Part shown: positions 1 through 9,732 of the stretch, one piece after another
How the letters are laid out: the number at the start of each line of letters is the position of its first letter
Numbering within the stretch: the first letter of the stretch is position 1
Notes under the pieces: generated by a model
Database searches by the model: none
Seen by the model: only the letters and a program-made list of their open reading frames with translations
Told to the model about the DNA's origin: nothing
Assembly: GCF_040958095.1 (NCBI RefSeq)
Contig: NC_091228.1
Location: forward strand, 15,745,841-15,809,840
Direction: 5' to 3'
DNA length: 64,000 nucleotides
Source of the DNA: Procambarus clarkii
Taxonomy: Eukaryota > Arthropoda > Malacostraca > Decapoda > Cambaridae
Position numbers and translations under genes: made by a program

Positions 1-203
1 TCCTGTATTATTCCAGCCCATTATTAGAGATAGTAGCCACCTCTTATTTTGGTTTTCTTTCATTATTAGTGCTCAGAAAATTAAATATATCTACATATTT
101 AGTCAAAATCAATTACATTATTTTATCTTATTCATAGCATAAATGTTCACAAAGATTACTAAAAAGAGATTGAATTAGACTACAGCAAATTGGCAAACTT
201 TAC

Positions 204-1750
204 CTTGTATCTGTTTCCACTGTGTTTGTTTGGGGCGTTCTTCAACATATCAGCAATACTTGTCTCAACATCTCTTTCAGTTGCATTAGTGTGGGTGTTG
301 ATACAGGCTTCTGGAAAGTTATAAGAATTAATTAATATATATAATTATAATTCTTTTTGTCAGGAGACAAGAAGCCACAGAGTAATAACATTGTTGGCTT
401 TTATTTAGGTGTTCCCCTGTTCTCCAGTCTTCCTCCGTCCCCTCGTCCCCTTTGTCCTCCCCAGCATTCTCCATTCCCCTGTCCCCTCGTCCTCCCCACC
501 ATCCCCCCTGTCGTCCTCCCCACCATTCTAAACTACCTCATCCCATGCATTCCATGATGGTCTGATGCTTCCATCTGAAAATTGGGAACATCAAAAGATC
601 TGACTTTCCCAATTTTCTGATGGGAACATCAAATGATCTGATATTCCCATCACTGAAAAATAAAAACAGATAAAAAAAATGATATGAAAAAATAGAAAAT
701 AAAATATACTCATGAAATGAACAGAATGGTTAACAACGCAGCTCAATTGCAATGCAATGTCACAATAACATTTAAATATACTTTAAGATATAATCTAGAA
801 GAAAATAAGGATATTGAAACGGTTCATGAACTCTATTTCAATAAAGGACACTATGGGGAACTTTGAAAAATAGTTATTGAGTATAATTAGACAGACTTGT
901 TGCTAGGCAGAGGAGTAATGAGATATATGGCAAATTTTGCAAAATATACAATGAAGGTACACAAACATTCATACCCAAACAAAGCAAAATGCTAGGTAAG
1001 AACAAAGCATTTGGCCCGTAGGAGAAAGGAGATACCCACAAGACTAGAATACAAGTCATTAACAAGCATGCAAGTATAATACATAATACATGCAGACATA
1101 TATATAATCCAAAAAAATGTCAAATTTACGTACTTATTATTACATTACAAATATCCAAGGTTTTGAAGACACGTTTCCTCTTGCGCCCAACGAGTGAATA
1201 CTGAGACCAGACCCCATAGGTCCCTATCCTCCTCATCATTCGTCTCACTGTGTCTCCACAGCTTGCACCGCCCATTTGAGACAGCGTCTGGACCTGTTAA
1301 AATAATGCATAAGCTGTAAGGTAATAGAGAATAATATATATCTTTCAATCTCAACATTAGATTTTCTAATTTCCAACTGTATTAAATAAATAGCATTAAA
1401 ATATTTTCCTTCTTAACTATTACAAAAATCAACGAATTTGAGTAACTTTTGCTTTTGTTTTATTTGTACCTTAAACATAACACTGAACAATCAATTATGT
1501 GCCACCCCACCTTCCTTCATCTGCAAAAAAACTAATCAAAAGACATATGTACAAGGCTAAAAAAATTCAGCAACACTTACCATACTCAGGCTAAAAGAAT
1601 TAAGCAACACTTACCATACTCTTTTTATATTCACTGTTAACTTTTAGCTCATGTGACAGACTTTCCACCTGCTCAACAGTTTCAAGTGGGGATGGAAGAA
1701 TGTCTTCCAGGATTGGTATATCTCCATGTGTTTTTGACATATGGGTTTCC
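204..1750 (-). CDS. DUF4806-type gene, three 3' exons (partial)
   Basis: Three minus-strand exons join in frame. Exon A (about 1750 down to 1615) encodes a segment with SPLETVEQVESLSHELK and ends at ATG|GTAAG. Exon B (1293-1134) follows a ...TTAACAG acceptor, encodes LSQMGGASCGDTVRRMMRRI and RKRKRVFKTLDICNVII, and ends at A|GTACGT. Exon C (310-204) follows TTTCCAG, encodes TNATERDVETSIADMLKNAP, and ends at AAG|GTAAAG. Phases are 0, 1 and 0, with no stop across the joins. The pattern (a PLxTVExxExLxxxLK start, a GGxxxxxxVRRxxxR core, a KxxFKxLxxCxVI end, then a charged helix ending in a basic stretch) matches my recollection of DUF4806, a domain of unknown function in arthropod and cnidarian proteins, often near transposons. 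Upstream exons, the start of exon A and the last exon are not identified. It could be a decayed copy of a multicopy family. Confidence 0.55.
415..545. repeat. C/T-rich degenerate minisatellite
   Basis: Pyrimidine-rich repeats of the type GTCCCCTCGTCCTCCCCACC. The same motif recurs at 2860-3005 and, on the other strand, at 49737-50150 inside a Helitron-like element, so this tract probably belongs to that family. The open frame through it is repeat-driven and is not called a gene. Confidence 0.6.
860..1078 (+). pseudogene. LINE fragment, ORF2 linker region
   Basis: A degraded plus-strand coding fragment. With stops ignored it reads like the endonuclease-to-RT linker of a LINE (a basic region around YGKFCKIYN). 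It is paralogous to 3606-3823, which runs on into a recognisable RT fragment, and more distantly to 4870-5160. Stops and frameshifts make it a relic. Confidence 0.45.
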
Positions 1751-1771
1751 GTCATTTTGACAATATTCAGG

Positions 1772-2318
1772 AATTTTGCAAAAATAATGGCATTTACTAT
1801 TTTTAAAAGATTATTAGCAAATTTACAGAAATGGTGCATTCGGAAGACAAAACCGTGGTAGACATGGTTGGAACAAGTTAGGTGAGAGGGTGGTGGAGGC
1901 CAAAACCATAATCATCTGTATCAAACCTTATTACAGGTAAAACCAGTAGGCAGTCTACTGTATTTTATCAAACCGTTATTAGTATAATAGATCTCGTAAT
2001 AATTTTGCAAAAATAATGGCATTTACTATTTTTAAAAGATTATTAGCAAATTTACAGAAATGGTGCATTCGGAAGACAAAACCGTGGTAGACATGGTTGG
2101 AACAAGTTAGGTGAGAGGGTGGTGGAGGCCAAAACCATAATCATAATCATCTGTATCAAACCTTATTACAGGTAAAACCAGTAGGCAGTCTACTGTATTT
2201 TATCAAACCGTTATTAGTATAATAGATCTCGTAATAATTTTGCAAAAATAATGGCATTTACTATTTTTAAAAGATTATTAGCAAATTTACAGAAATGGTG
2301 CATTCGGAAGACAAAACC
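1772..2318. repeat. Tandem repeat, about 229/235 bp unit, 2.3 copies
   Basis: Units start at 1772, 2001 and 2236 with AATTTTGCAAAAATAATGGC. The second unit has 6 extra bases (a duplicated AATCAT). The third is cut off near 2318. The unit includes GGTGCATTCGGAAGAC; a related end occurs inverted at 2457-2515 and 5600-5685, so the array derives from a dispersed repeat. It abuts the upstream side of DUF4806 exon A. Confidence 0.85.
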
Positions 2319-2385
2319 AATTTTTCACTTTTGACAATTGAGCACCTGCTACATCCAGATTCTAGGGAGGAAAGGAAGGACGATC

Positions 2386-2457
2386 TTACTGGATCCCATA
2401 GCCTCTCCGAGGCACAAACCAGGCTTTTACATAACCCCCCCCCCCTGCACCCGAGCT
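2386..2457 (-). repeat. Fragment of tRNA-containing SINE
   Basis: Matches the leader of the element at 5325-5561 (GGATCCCATAGCCTCTCCGA, then a C-run, then GCACCCGAGCT) but lacks the tRNA-like part. Truncated copy. Confidence 0.7.
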
Positions 2458-2550
2458 TTTTAAAATAGTAAATGCCATTATTTTTGCAAAATTATTACGA
2501 GATCTATTATACTAATAACGGTAAATAAATAATAAATAGTAAATAAATCA

Positions 2551-3823
2551 AAATCAGTTACATTATTTTATCTTATTCATAGCATAAATGTTCTCGAAGA
2601 TTACTAAAAAGAAATTGAATTAGACTACAGCAAATTGGCAAACTTTACCTTGTATCTGTTTCCACCGAGTTTGTTTGGGGCGTTCTTCAACATATCAGCA
2701 ATACTTGTCTCAACATCTCTTTCAGTTGCATTAGTGTGGGTGTTGATACAGGCTTCTGGAAAGTTATAAGAATTAATTAATATATATAATTATAATTCTT
2801 TTTGTCAGGAGACAAGAAGCCACAGAGTAATAACATTGTTGGCTTTTATTTAGGTGTTCCCCTGTTCTCCAGTCTTCCTCCGTCCCCTCGTCCCCTTTGT
2901 CCTCCCCAGCATTCTCCATTCCCCTGTCCCCTCGTCCTCCCCACCATTACCCTCTCCTCTGTTCCCTCGTCTTCCCCACCATCCCCCCTGTCGTCCTCCC
3001 CACCATTCTAAACTACCTCATCCCATGCATTCCATGATGGTCTGATGCTTCCATCTGAAAATTGGGAACATCAAAAGATCTGACTTTCCCAATTTTCTGA
3101 TGGGAACATCAAATGATCTGATATTCCCATCACTGAAAAATAAGAACAGCTAAAAAAGAGAAATGAAAAAAATAAAAAAATAAACTATACTCATGAAATG
3201 AACAGTATGGTAAACAACACAGCTCAATTTCAATGCAATGTCACACAAAATTATTAAATCGAAATGAAAATAAATTGAAATCTATGAAAATTCAAATTAT
3301 CAATACAATCGGAAATATTGAAATAATATCGCAACATAATATAGTGTGGGTTGCTCTTACGTGCAACAGACGGTGCTGTTTTTCAAAAAAGGCATGGTTT
3401 TACCTGTCACAAGTGTGGCATCTATACTTATACTCACGAAATGAACGGTATGGTAAACAACATAGCTCAATTGCAATGCAATGTCACAATAACATTTAAT
3501 AACAATAATAACAATAACATTTAAATATACTTTAAGATATAATCTAGAAGAAAATAAGAACATTGAAACGGTTCATGAACTCGATTTCAATAAAGGACAC
3601 TATGGGGAACTTTGAAAAACAGTTAATGAGTATAATTAGACAGACTTGTTGCTAGGCAGAGGAGTAAATAATGAGATATATGGCAAATTTTGCAAAATAT
3701 ACGGCACACAAACATTCATACCCAAACAAAGCAAAATGCTAGGTAAGAACAAAGCAGTTGGCCCGTAGGGGAAAGGAGATACCCACAAGACTGGAATACA
3801 AGTCATTAACAAGCACACAAGTA
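2551..3823. repeat. Local duplication, copy 2
   Basis: Direct repeat of 105-1078. It contains an extra block at about 3240-3490 in which the module ATACTCATGAAATGAACAGT is doubled around sequence related (inverted) to the Helitron-like element at 49400-49740, including the motif TTGCTCTTACGTGCAACAGA. Confidence 0.8.
2649..2755 (-). pseudogene. DUF4806 exon C, second copy
   Basis: A 107 bp exon with the same acceptor (TTTCCAG) and donor (AAG|GTAAAG) as 204-310. It differs at the end, reading KLGGNRYK where the first copy reads KHSGNRYK. The frame is fully open. No matching copy of exons A or B was found next to it, so it is either an orphan duplicate or the original exon displaced by the tandem duplication. 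Confidence 0.55.
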
Positions 3824-4260
3824 CTACACTACACAACAACCGCACTACTACCAGAACTGGACGAATCACTACCAAAACAACACATTGCACATCACTACCA
3901 AAACAACACAACACAACACAAGCATTGGCAAAGAATTATAGACCAGTTGCACTAACATCCCACATAATAAAATTATTTGAGAGTGATCAGGAGTCAGATT
4001 ACTAGTTTTATAGAGACCAATGACCTCCACAATCCAGGCCAACAAGGATTTAGAGCAGTTTCTATGATCGAGCCACTGAGATCTATAAAGAATTCTGATC
4101 AAGAAAGAGATCTAGGGGTGGTTTTAGATAGAAAACTATAACCTGAGGATCATATTAAGAACATTCTGCGAGGGGCCTATGCTACACTTTTTAACTTTAG
4201 AATTGCTTTTAAATACATAGGTCAAAAAGTTTTAAAAGTTTTAAAAGTTTTTTAAACCTC
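3824..4260 (+). pseudogene. LINE reverse transcriptase fragment (CR1/jockey-like)
   Basis: Plus-strand relic. Around 3930 it reads AKNYRPVALTSHIIKLFE, an RT fingers motif, and around 4090 DQERDLGVVLDRKL, the conserved RT-thumb segment of non-LTR elements. Stops and a large internal deletion separate the two. It continues the linker fragment at 3606-3823, so the LINE relic spans roughly 3606-4260. Confidence 0.65.
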
Positions 4261-4719
4261 TCGTGTATCATGAGTGTGTTAAAGCATCAGATGGTGCATT
4301 CAGATGATGAATATTACCTAGTTCCTTCATCTGGGAAGAATGAACACATATTGGTGCATTCGGATGATAAAAACTAACTACTGTAGTTTAATTGATCAAC
4401 AGACTGTATATCATATGCAGACTGTATGTGGATCTGCGGGCCACTCCAAACAACAGCCTGGTGGACCAAGCTCCACCAGGGCTAAAGCACAAAGTGATAT
4501 AGATGTGATAGAGAAACTAGGTCAAATGGAGGAGTAGGTCTGTATATTAAACAGCACCTGACGTGCACAGAGCTACTAAACTCAATGTGGTGGTAGAGTG
4601 GGGGGGGGGGGGGAAACATTGCAGAAAAAAACAAAAATACAATTTGGTCAACAAAACAGCATTGTTTAAAATAGAAGACATGGGTTGTCATTTTGGGGGT
4701 AAGGTAGGATACATTGAGT
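4261..4719. other. Non-coding stretch with G15 run
   Basis: No gene seen. It holds a doubled GGTGCATTCRGATGAT motif (about 4291 and 4353), related to the repeat end near 1840, and a run of about 15 G at 4600-4614. Bases 4616-4780 are an inverted copy of 8790-8900 (a LINE 3' UTR). Confidence 0.5.
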
Positions 4720-4800
4720 TAATTAGTTAGTACTTAGTTTTTATCTTAAACTGGTTGGGAGAGGTACAGTGTTGCTGTGCTGGTGAAAGAACACCTAAAG
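4720..4800 (-). pseudogene. LINE ORF2 C-terminus and start of 3' UTR
   Basis: On the minus strand this ends in HCTSPNQFKIKTKY-stop, the same terminus as the plus-strand fragment at 8255-8404 (NCTSPNQFKINKDKFIS-stop). The following 3' UTR (down to about 4616) matches 8790-8900 in reverse complement. It is a 5'-truncated LINE tail of a family distinct from the CR1 copies. Confidence 0.55.
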
Positions 4801-4869
4801 GTAAATTAAATAATGATTGCGAATCCACAAGAAGTTGACATAATATCGCTAGAGATCTGCAATCAGGAT

Positions 4870-5160
4870 GATAAACTTTCCTTAAAGAATTTGACAAACA
4901 CTTGCTGATAGGACATGAAGTAAATGAAATGTATGTCAAGTTTTGTGAAATATATGATAAAAGCACAACAAAATTTGTACCAAAGGAGAGATGCAGAACT
5001 AGGAAAAGGGGTTTGTTCAACAGAAATTGCGAGAGGGCCTGAGACCCAAACACACACAAATGGAATCAATATATAGCAAGAGGCCAAACCCCCAAACATA
5101 CAAGCGATGCAAAGATGCGAGAAACAGCAGCAGCATTAAGGAGAGGGACTTAAGGACCAT
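4870..5160 (+). pseudogene. LINE ORF2 linker fragment
   Basis: Degraded plus-strand coding fragment reading EFDKHLLIGHEVNEMYVKFC, then KSTTKFVPKERCRTRKRGLF, then a basic stretch. This resembles the endonuclease-RT linker of non-LTR retrotransposons and is similar to 860-1078. One or more stops interrupt it. Confidence 0.45.
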
Positions 5161-5324
5161 AAATAAAGTGTGAAAATAAACTCGAGTAAATTTTTTTAAC
5201 TACTCTCGACAGTGAAGAAAAACAAATATTCAGACGATTTGTGTTAGAATCATTAATCTTACACTTTCGGTCATATTCAACAACACAAATACATACACAC
5301 CCATTCCTGTTGCTGTAGCAAGTG

Positions 5325-5561
5325 AAGAATTACACACACAGATCACAATAACGTGATGCATCAAATGAACAAATCCACAAGGGCCGTGACGAGGATTCGA
5401 ACCTGCGTCCGGGAGCATCCCAGACACTGCCTTAATCGACTGAGCTACAACAGGGTAAAAGGGTTGAAACCGAAGTTCTACTGAACTTACTGGATCCCAT
5501 AGCCTCTCCGAGGCACAAACCAGGCTTTTACACAACCCCCCCCCCCCCCTGCACCCGAGCT
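5325..5561 (-). repeat. tRNA-derived SINE (minus strand)
   Basis: On the minus strand a leader (C-run, CCTCGGAGAGGCTATGGGAT) precedes a tRNA-like segment at about 5454-5381. That segment has an A box TAGCTCAGTCG (5447-5437) and a perfect B box GGTTCGAATCC (5403-5393), followed by a body with TGGATTTGTTCATTTGATGC. The tRNA-like part is internal rather than at the 5' end, which is unusual for a simple tRNA SINE. I do not assign an isotype because the anticodon loop is degenerate. Confidence 0.7.
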
Positions 5562-5599
5562 ATGTCAACAGGCCGTTCTCCCTCTTCGCCCTTCCGAAT

Positions 5600-5690
5600 G
5601 CACCATATCAGTAAATTTTTTAATAATCTTTTAAAAATAGTAAATGCCACTATTTTTGCAAAATTATTACGAGATCTATTATTCTATAGA
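5600..5690. repeat. Dispersed repeat end (GAATGCACCAT ... GAGATCTATTAT)
   Basis: Inverted relative to the 1772-2318 tandem units and colinear with 2457-2515. It lies immediately outside the SINE copies at both places, so the SINE and this module travel together or the SINE inserted into an older repeat. Confidence 0.6.
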
Positions 5691-5762
5691 ATAATGCATA
5701 TAAATGCATATATGCATATAAATACAAAACATAAATACAAAAGTAAATGTAAATAATTTTAC

Positions 5763-5815
5763 CTTGCACCTAGATCCACCAAGCCTGTATGGCGCGCGTT
5801 TCAGTACTTCGGAAA
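5763..5815 (-). pseudogene. DUF4806 exon C, third copy (partial)
   Basis: The minus strand reads ISEVLKRAPYRLGGSRCK and then the donor AAG|GTAAAA, aligned to IADMLKNAPNKLGGNRYK|GTAAAG of the 2649-2755 copy. The upstream half of the exon is missing or too diverged. The divergence shows an older duplication than that between the first two copies. Confidence 0.5.
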
Positions 5816-5854
5816 TCTAGAACTATCTTGAATCTCTAATCTGCAATGAAACAA

Positions 5855-5970
5855 TACATATTATTGCACTTACCAAAACATGGATGAATGTAGAAAATAC
5901 AGAACTATTAGCTGAATATCAAATAAATGGATTTAATCTATTTCACACAGATAGATATATTACACCGTGT
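5855..5970 (+). pseudogene. CR1 LINE endonuclease fragment
   Basis: Reads IIALTKTWMNVENTELLAEY and onward to FHTDRYI, matching the CR1 endonuclease at 29230-29330 (TETWMNVENRELLAEY). The catalytic-motif glutamate of TETW is changed to K here. Short isolated fragment. Confidence 0.75.
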
Positions 5971-6302
5971 ATATTAGGTAATACCTAACATACACGCCTC
6001 CACACACACTACATTTGAAATGTAGTCTCAAAAAGACTACATTTCAACAGCAAAGATTACTCCATAAAAAAATAATTAAATTATTGACCAACATGAGAGA
6101 GGGTTAGCCAACATGAGGGTTGTGTTGATTGCCTGAAAATATTTAAATTGTGTAATGTATTGAATGGCATTTTTCAAGTTACAACATTTTTTAAATTACT
6201 GAACTAGGTTCTAGGCTTTGCTAGGCTTAATTCAATTATTACAGATAAGCCTAAACTAGCCTAGAACCCAGTGGGTTTTCTTCCTATTGGGGAGTGTTGT
6301 AC
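5971..6302. other. No gene seen
   Basis: AT-rich sequence with an inverted pair, TGAAATGTAGTCTC / GACTACATTTCA (about 6016-6046), taken from the CR1 endonuclease sequence next door. Otherwise nothing recognisable. Confidence 0.4.
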
Positions 6303-6612
6303 ATGCCTCGCCTCCACATACACACTAGCACAGCCAGGCCTCGCCTCCACATACACACTAGCACAGCCAGGCCTCGCCTCCACATACACCAGCACTGCCA
6401 GGCCTCGCCTCCACATACACACTAGCACAGCCAGGCCTCGCCTCCACATACACACTAGCACAGCCAGGCCTCGCCTCCACATACACCAGCACTGCCAGGC
6501 CTCGCCTCCACATACTCACCAGCACAGCCAGGCCTCGCCTCCACATACACCAGCACTGCCAGGCCTCGCCTCGCCTCCACATACACCAGCACTGCCAGGC
6601 CTCGCCTCCACA
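6303..6612. repeat. Minisatellite, 30-33 bp units, about 10 copies
   Basis: Alternating units CCTCGCCTCCACATACACAC + TAGCACAGCCAGG (33 bp) and a 30 bp variant with ACCAGCACTGCCAGG. Because both lengths are multiples of three, long frames stay open on both strands; these are not treated as genes. Confidence 0.95.
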
Positions 6613-6759
6613 TTTAAACCAACCAAGCCCACAAATACGTTAACATGGACCAGCATTACACCGTCTAACATACTCTGTCAGATGTAACAACTAAATTTGT
6701 GAATTCAAGACCAAATCTATTGTATAACACAGTGTTAGTACGAGAAAAACATTACTTAC

Positions 6760-6830
6760 ATTCGAAGCCGTGTTTTAAAATGGCGGCGGTCTTGTACTGA
6801 CGCTCCAAACTGTGTGTTCGTTTGCGTATG
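6760..6830 (-). promoter_or_regulatory. Possible minus-strand first exon/promoter with YY1-like motif
   Basis: Minus strand: CCGCCATTTT (complement of 6777-6786) sits about 20 bases before a good donor, CGAAT|GTAAGT (6759-6754). A CCGCCATNTT element around the start site followed by a short non-coding exon is common in TATA-less animal promoters. It could serve the minus-strand DUF4806 gene downstream. There is no supporting TATA or transcript evidence. The rest of 6613-7084 shows nothing. Confidence 0.25.
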
Positions 6831-7084
6831 ATGAACGTGTGACAATTTACTACAACAATTATTTAATTATTCTTATTCTTTATTTTAATATTTTTAGGGT
6901 ACATGAAATTTCAAACTTATTTGCACACAATAATATAATTGCATTGTCATAACCTTTATATACTATGGAAAATACGATGACATGAACGAAGTCAAAGTGA
7001 AGTTGAAGTCAAAGTCATTCGCCGAACGTATTAGTCATTTTTTTTCTCCCAAACGATAGGGGTAACAAATCCACAGAGAATATA

Positions 7085-7195
7085 AATGTACAGTAAAGTC
7101 AATTTTATTCAGGAAAGTACATACATAGTTGATTTACAAACATAATGTTGGATTTATAGATAGAGCTAGTGCATACAATACCTAAAGCCACTATA
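7085..7195. repeat. Dispersed repeat, related to 50262-50350
   Basis: Shares TTTATTCAGGAAAGTACATACATA-type sequence and ATAGATAGAGCTA with 50262-50350. Probably a non-coding end of a LINE; no coding potential seen. Confidence 0.5.
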
Positions 7196-7388
7196 GTAGG
7201 CCAATAGCATTTCAGGCAACCGGGCAGTATATATGGACCCCTTACTCAAATCTCTGAATATGTTAGATATTAAGTCCCTGCACATACTCTCATGTGTATT
7301 TTATATATATAAAACGCTGCACTGTAATGTCAATCCTGACCTTAAAAGCTTCCTAGAAGGTTGTAACAGATCCCATGAGCACCACACC

Positions 7389-8242
7389 ATAAGAACATAA
7401 GAACAAAGGTAACTGCAGAAGGCCTATTGGCCCATACGAGGCAGCTCCTATTCTATAACCACCCAATCCCACTCATATACTTGTCCAACCCGTGCTTGAA
7501 ACAATCGAGGGACCCCACCTCCACAATGTTACGCGGCAATTGGTTCCACAAATCAACAACCCTGTTACTGAACCAGTATTTACCCAAGTCTTTCCTAAAT
7601 CTAAACTTATCCAATTTATATCCATTGTTTCGTGTTCTGTCCTGTGTTGATACTTTTAATACCCTATTAATATCCCCCCGGTTATGTCCATTCATCCACT
7701 TGTAAACCTCTATCATGTCACCCCTAACTCTTCACCTTTCCAGTGAATGCAACTTAAGCTTTGTTAATCTTTCTTCATATGAAAGATTTCTAATTTGGGG
7801 AATTAACTTAGTCATCCTACGCTGGACACGTTCAAGTGAATTTATATCCATTCTATAATATGGCGACCAAAACTGAACTGCATAATCTAAATGGGGCCTA
7901 ACTAGAGCAAGATATAGCTTGAGAACCACACCAGGTGTCTTGTTACTAACGCTGCGATTAATAAATCCAAGTGTCCGATTTGCCTTATTACGAACATTTA
8001 TGCATTGATCCTTTTGTTTTAAATTCTTACTAATCATAACTCCCAGATCCCTTTCGCAATCCGACTTCGCAATCACAACACCATCTAGCTCGTATCTTGT
8101 AACTCTATCATCATTACCTAACCTCAGAACTTTACATTTATCAGCATTAAACTGCATCTGCCAATCCTTTGACCATTTCAAAACCCTATCTAGATCAACT
8201 TGAAGTGATAGTGAGTCCTCCTCCGAATTAATTTCGGAGGAG
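7389..8242 (-). pseudogene. CR1 LINE, 5'-truncated 3' part (copy A)
   Basis: Minus-strand RT C-terminal region: DLDRVLKWSKDWQMQFNADK, CERDLGVMISKNLKQKDQC, LVRPHLDYAVQFWSPYY, then the ORF2 terminus and a 3' UTR ending in repeated TTATGTTC units near 7389-7405. The 3' TTATGTTC octamer tail is typical of CR1/L2 elements. It is broken at 8242 within the RT palm-thumb region, and a stop sits around 7730. The family is the same as CR1-B, C and D at 28-45 kb. Confidence 0.85.
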
Positions 8243-8254
8243 GACAACAAATAC

Positions 8255-8404
8255 CTATTTGATATTCCAAGAGTACGACTTAGTCAAACTAGAAATGCTT
8301 TACAAATCAAGAGACCTCGAATGTGGAATGACCTTCCCAATTATGTTAAAAACTGTACCTCTCCCAACCAGTTTAAGATAAATAAAGATAAATTTATAAG
8401 TTAA
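8255..8404 (+). pseudogene. LINE ORF2 C-terminus, second family
   Basis: An open 49-codon tail: LFDIPRVRLSQTRNALQIKR, MWNDLPNYVKNC, and a terminus NQFKINKDKFIS-stop. The R(N)xLxxxxPxxWNxLP pattern is the standard C-terminus of CR1/L2-like ORF2. Its 3' UTR resumes at 8790-8960 after CR1 debris. Confidence 0.65.
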
Positions 8405-8407
8405 GAA

Positions 8408-8777
8408 AAATTCCACAAATCAACAACCCTGTTACTGACCCTGTATTTACCCAAGTCTTTCCTAAATCTAAACTTATCCAATTTATACCCATTGTTTCGT
8501 GTTCTATCTTGTGTTGACAATTTTAATACCCTATTAATATCCCCTTTGTTATATCTATTCAGGAAATTGTGGTTGATCTCGAACCCATTGATAATGTGAC
8601 GACTTATACAGAATTTTGTAACTATATCATCAAGATTGTAACCAGCTTAGCTAAATGTAGTGTGGGGTTCAGTCCCTAAGCCCATATATGTGCCTCTCTA
8701 ACCATTTAGGTTACAGGGCAAAAACATAAAAACAAAGGTAACTGCAGAAGGCCTATTGGCCCATACCAGGCAGCTCC
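8408..8777 (-). repeat. CR1 3'-end debris with an intervening LINE 3' UTR piece
   Basis: 8408-8563 and 8727-8777 match the minus-strand CR1 3' end (7389-7660). 8573-8707 matches 10174-10307, which is the 3' UTR following a LINE RNase H terminus. The mixture indicates successive insertions. Confidence 0.65.
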
Positions 8778-8789
8778 TATCTATAACAG

Positions 8790-8960
8790 ATAAACACTAA
8801 GTACTACCTAATTAACTCAATGTAACCTACCAACCTAACCCCCAAAATGTCAATCCATATCTTTTATTTTAAACAATGCTGTTTTGTTGACCAAATTGTA
8901 TTTTTACTCTTTTTCTGTCATGTTTCTCCCACCCCTGTTTTTTCCCTTTTTTCTTATTTT
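8790..8960 (+). repeat. LINE 3' UTR (inverted copy at 4616-4780)
   Basis: TTAACTCAATGTAACCTACC and TTTTGTTGACCAAATTGTAT are found in reverse complement at 4616-4780, where they follow the same ORF2 terminus as 8255-8404. Confidence 0.65.
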
Positions 8961-9039
8961 TTCTCAACATAATTCATACTTTAATTATGCGGATCAGGAC
9001 ATCACCTGATCAAACACATAAAACATCGTTTGACCACCA

Positions 9040-9068
9040 TCAAACACACACATTTCGTGTGTGTTTGA
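9040..9068. repeat. Perfect 12 bp hairpin
   Basis: TCAAACACACAC (9040-9051), loop ATTTC, GTGTGTGTTTGA (9057-9068). No T-tract follows. It sits at the head of the degenerate modules at 9150-9610. Confidence 0.8.
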
Positions 9069-9149
9069 CGCTCACTGATATGTACCAGCGTTGTTTTATA
9101 TATGGTGCTATTCTATCTTACGCTTTGTTGCTCTTTTTTACCTACGGGC

Positions 9150-9610
9150 TCATAGAACATTCTATTGCGAAAACATTGGCACAAAAATGAATGACGTACA
9201 TACAATAATAATGTCAGGACAGTGATATAATTATAAACTTTCAAAGCACTGTATCACCCATGTGTCGTCTTGTCACCAATACTGGGTAACAGTTCCGCCA
9301 CTTCCCACACTCTTGCGGGTGGGCAGCGACCATTATTCTACGTTTATATTCATATCACCGTGTTGGGAATTTCATTGCGAGTACATTGATACCAAAATTA
9401 ACGCTGTAGGACAAGTGTGGAAGTGATAACAATCCCAAGAGTAAAAACATTTTGTTGCTCTTGGGCACTCACGGCGAGTCATCTACGTAGGTATTTATTG
9501 GGTGCTGGTATTCATATAACTTTTGGTGACCGTTTTTGCTGATTTTCTTCTAGAGAATGTTATTGCGAACACGTTGGTACCAAAATGAAATACATAGCTC
9601 GAGAACTAAG
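9150..9610. repeat. Degenerate tandem modules (about 190-215 bp)
   Basis: A motif of the type TTCATTGCGARNACATTG followed by RYACCAAAAT recurs at about 9157, 9369 and 9557. Each is followed by a region with GTCAGGA or GTAGGACA. Old tandem repeat or decayed transposon interior; no coding sequence. Confidence 0.45.
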
Positions 9611-9732
9611 GTCAGGAGAGTAAAAAGAGTATACACATTTTTGTTTTGACGCTTAATTAAGGTTATTGTGAGTACTCATCGCCTGCCTAGAAACTGGAAC
9701 TAGTAATTCCATCTATCATACATATCATACAA

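Larger units (their letters stand above)
105..1078. repeat. Local duplication, copy 1
   Basis: This segment recurs in the same orientation at 2551-3823, about 2.45 kb downstream. Shared parts include DUF4806 exon C, a C/T-rich stretch (about 415-545), an AT-rich block with two inverted GATCTGA/TTCCCATC modules, and the LINE linker fragment at the end. The two copies differ by point changes and by an extra block of roughly 250 bp in copy 2. Confidence 0.8.

Noticed and set aside
1145-1357. 70 codon minus-strand frame at exon B as the coding frame
   Set aside because: The DUF4806-like sequence lies in a different frame that is in phase with exons A and C.
6261-6687. 138 codon plus-strand and 73-74 codon minus-strand frames
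   Set aside because: 30/33 bp minisatellite translated; no domain.
9040-9068. Rho-independent terminator
   Set aside because: No T-tract, and the genome is eukaryotic.
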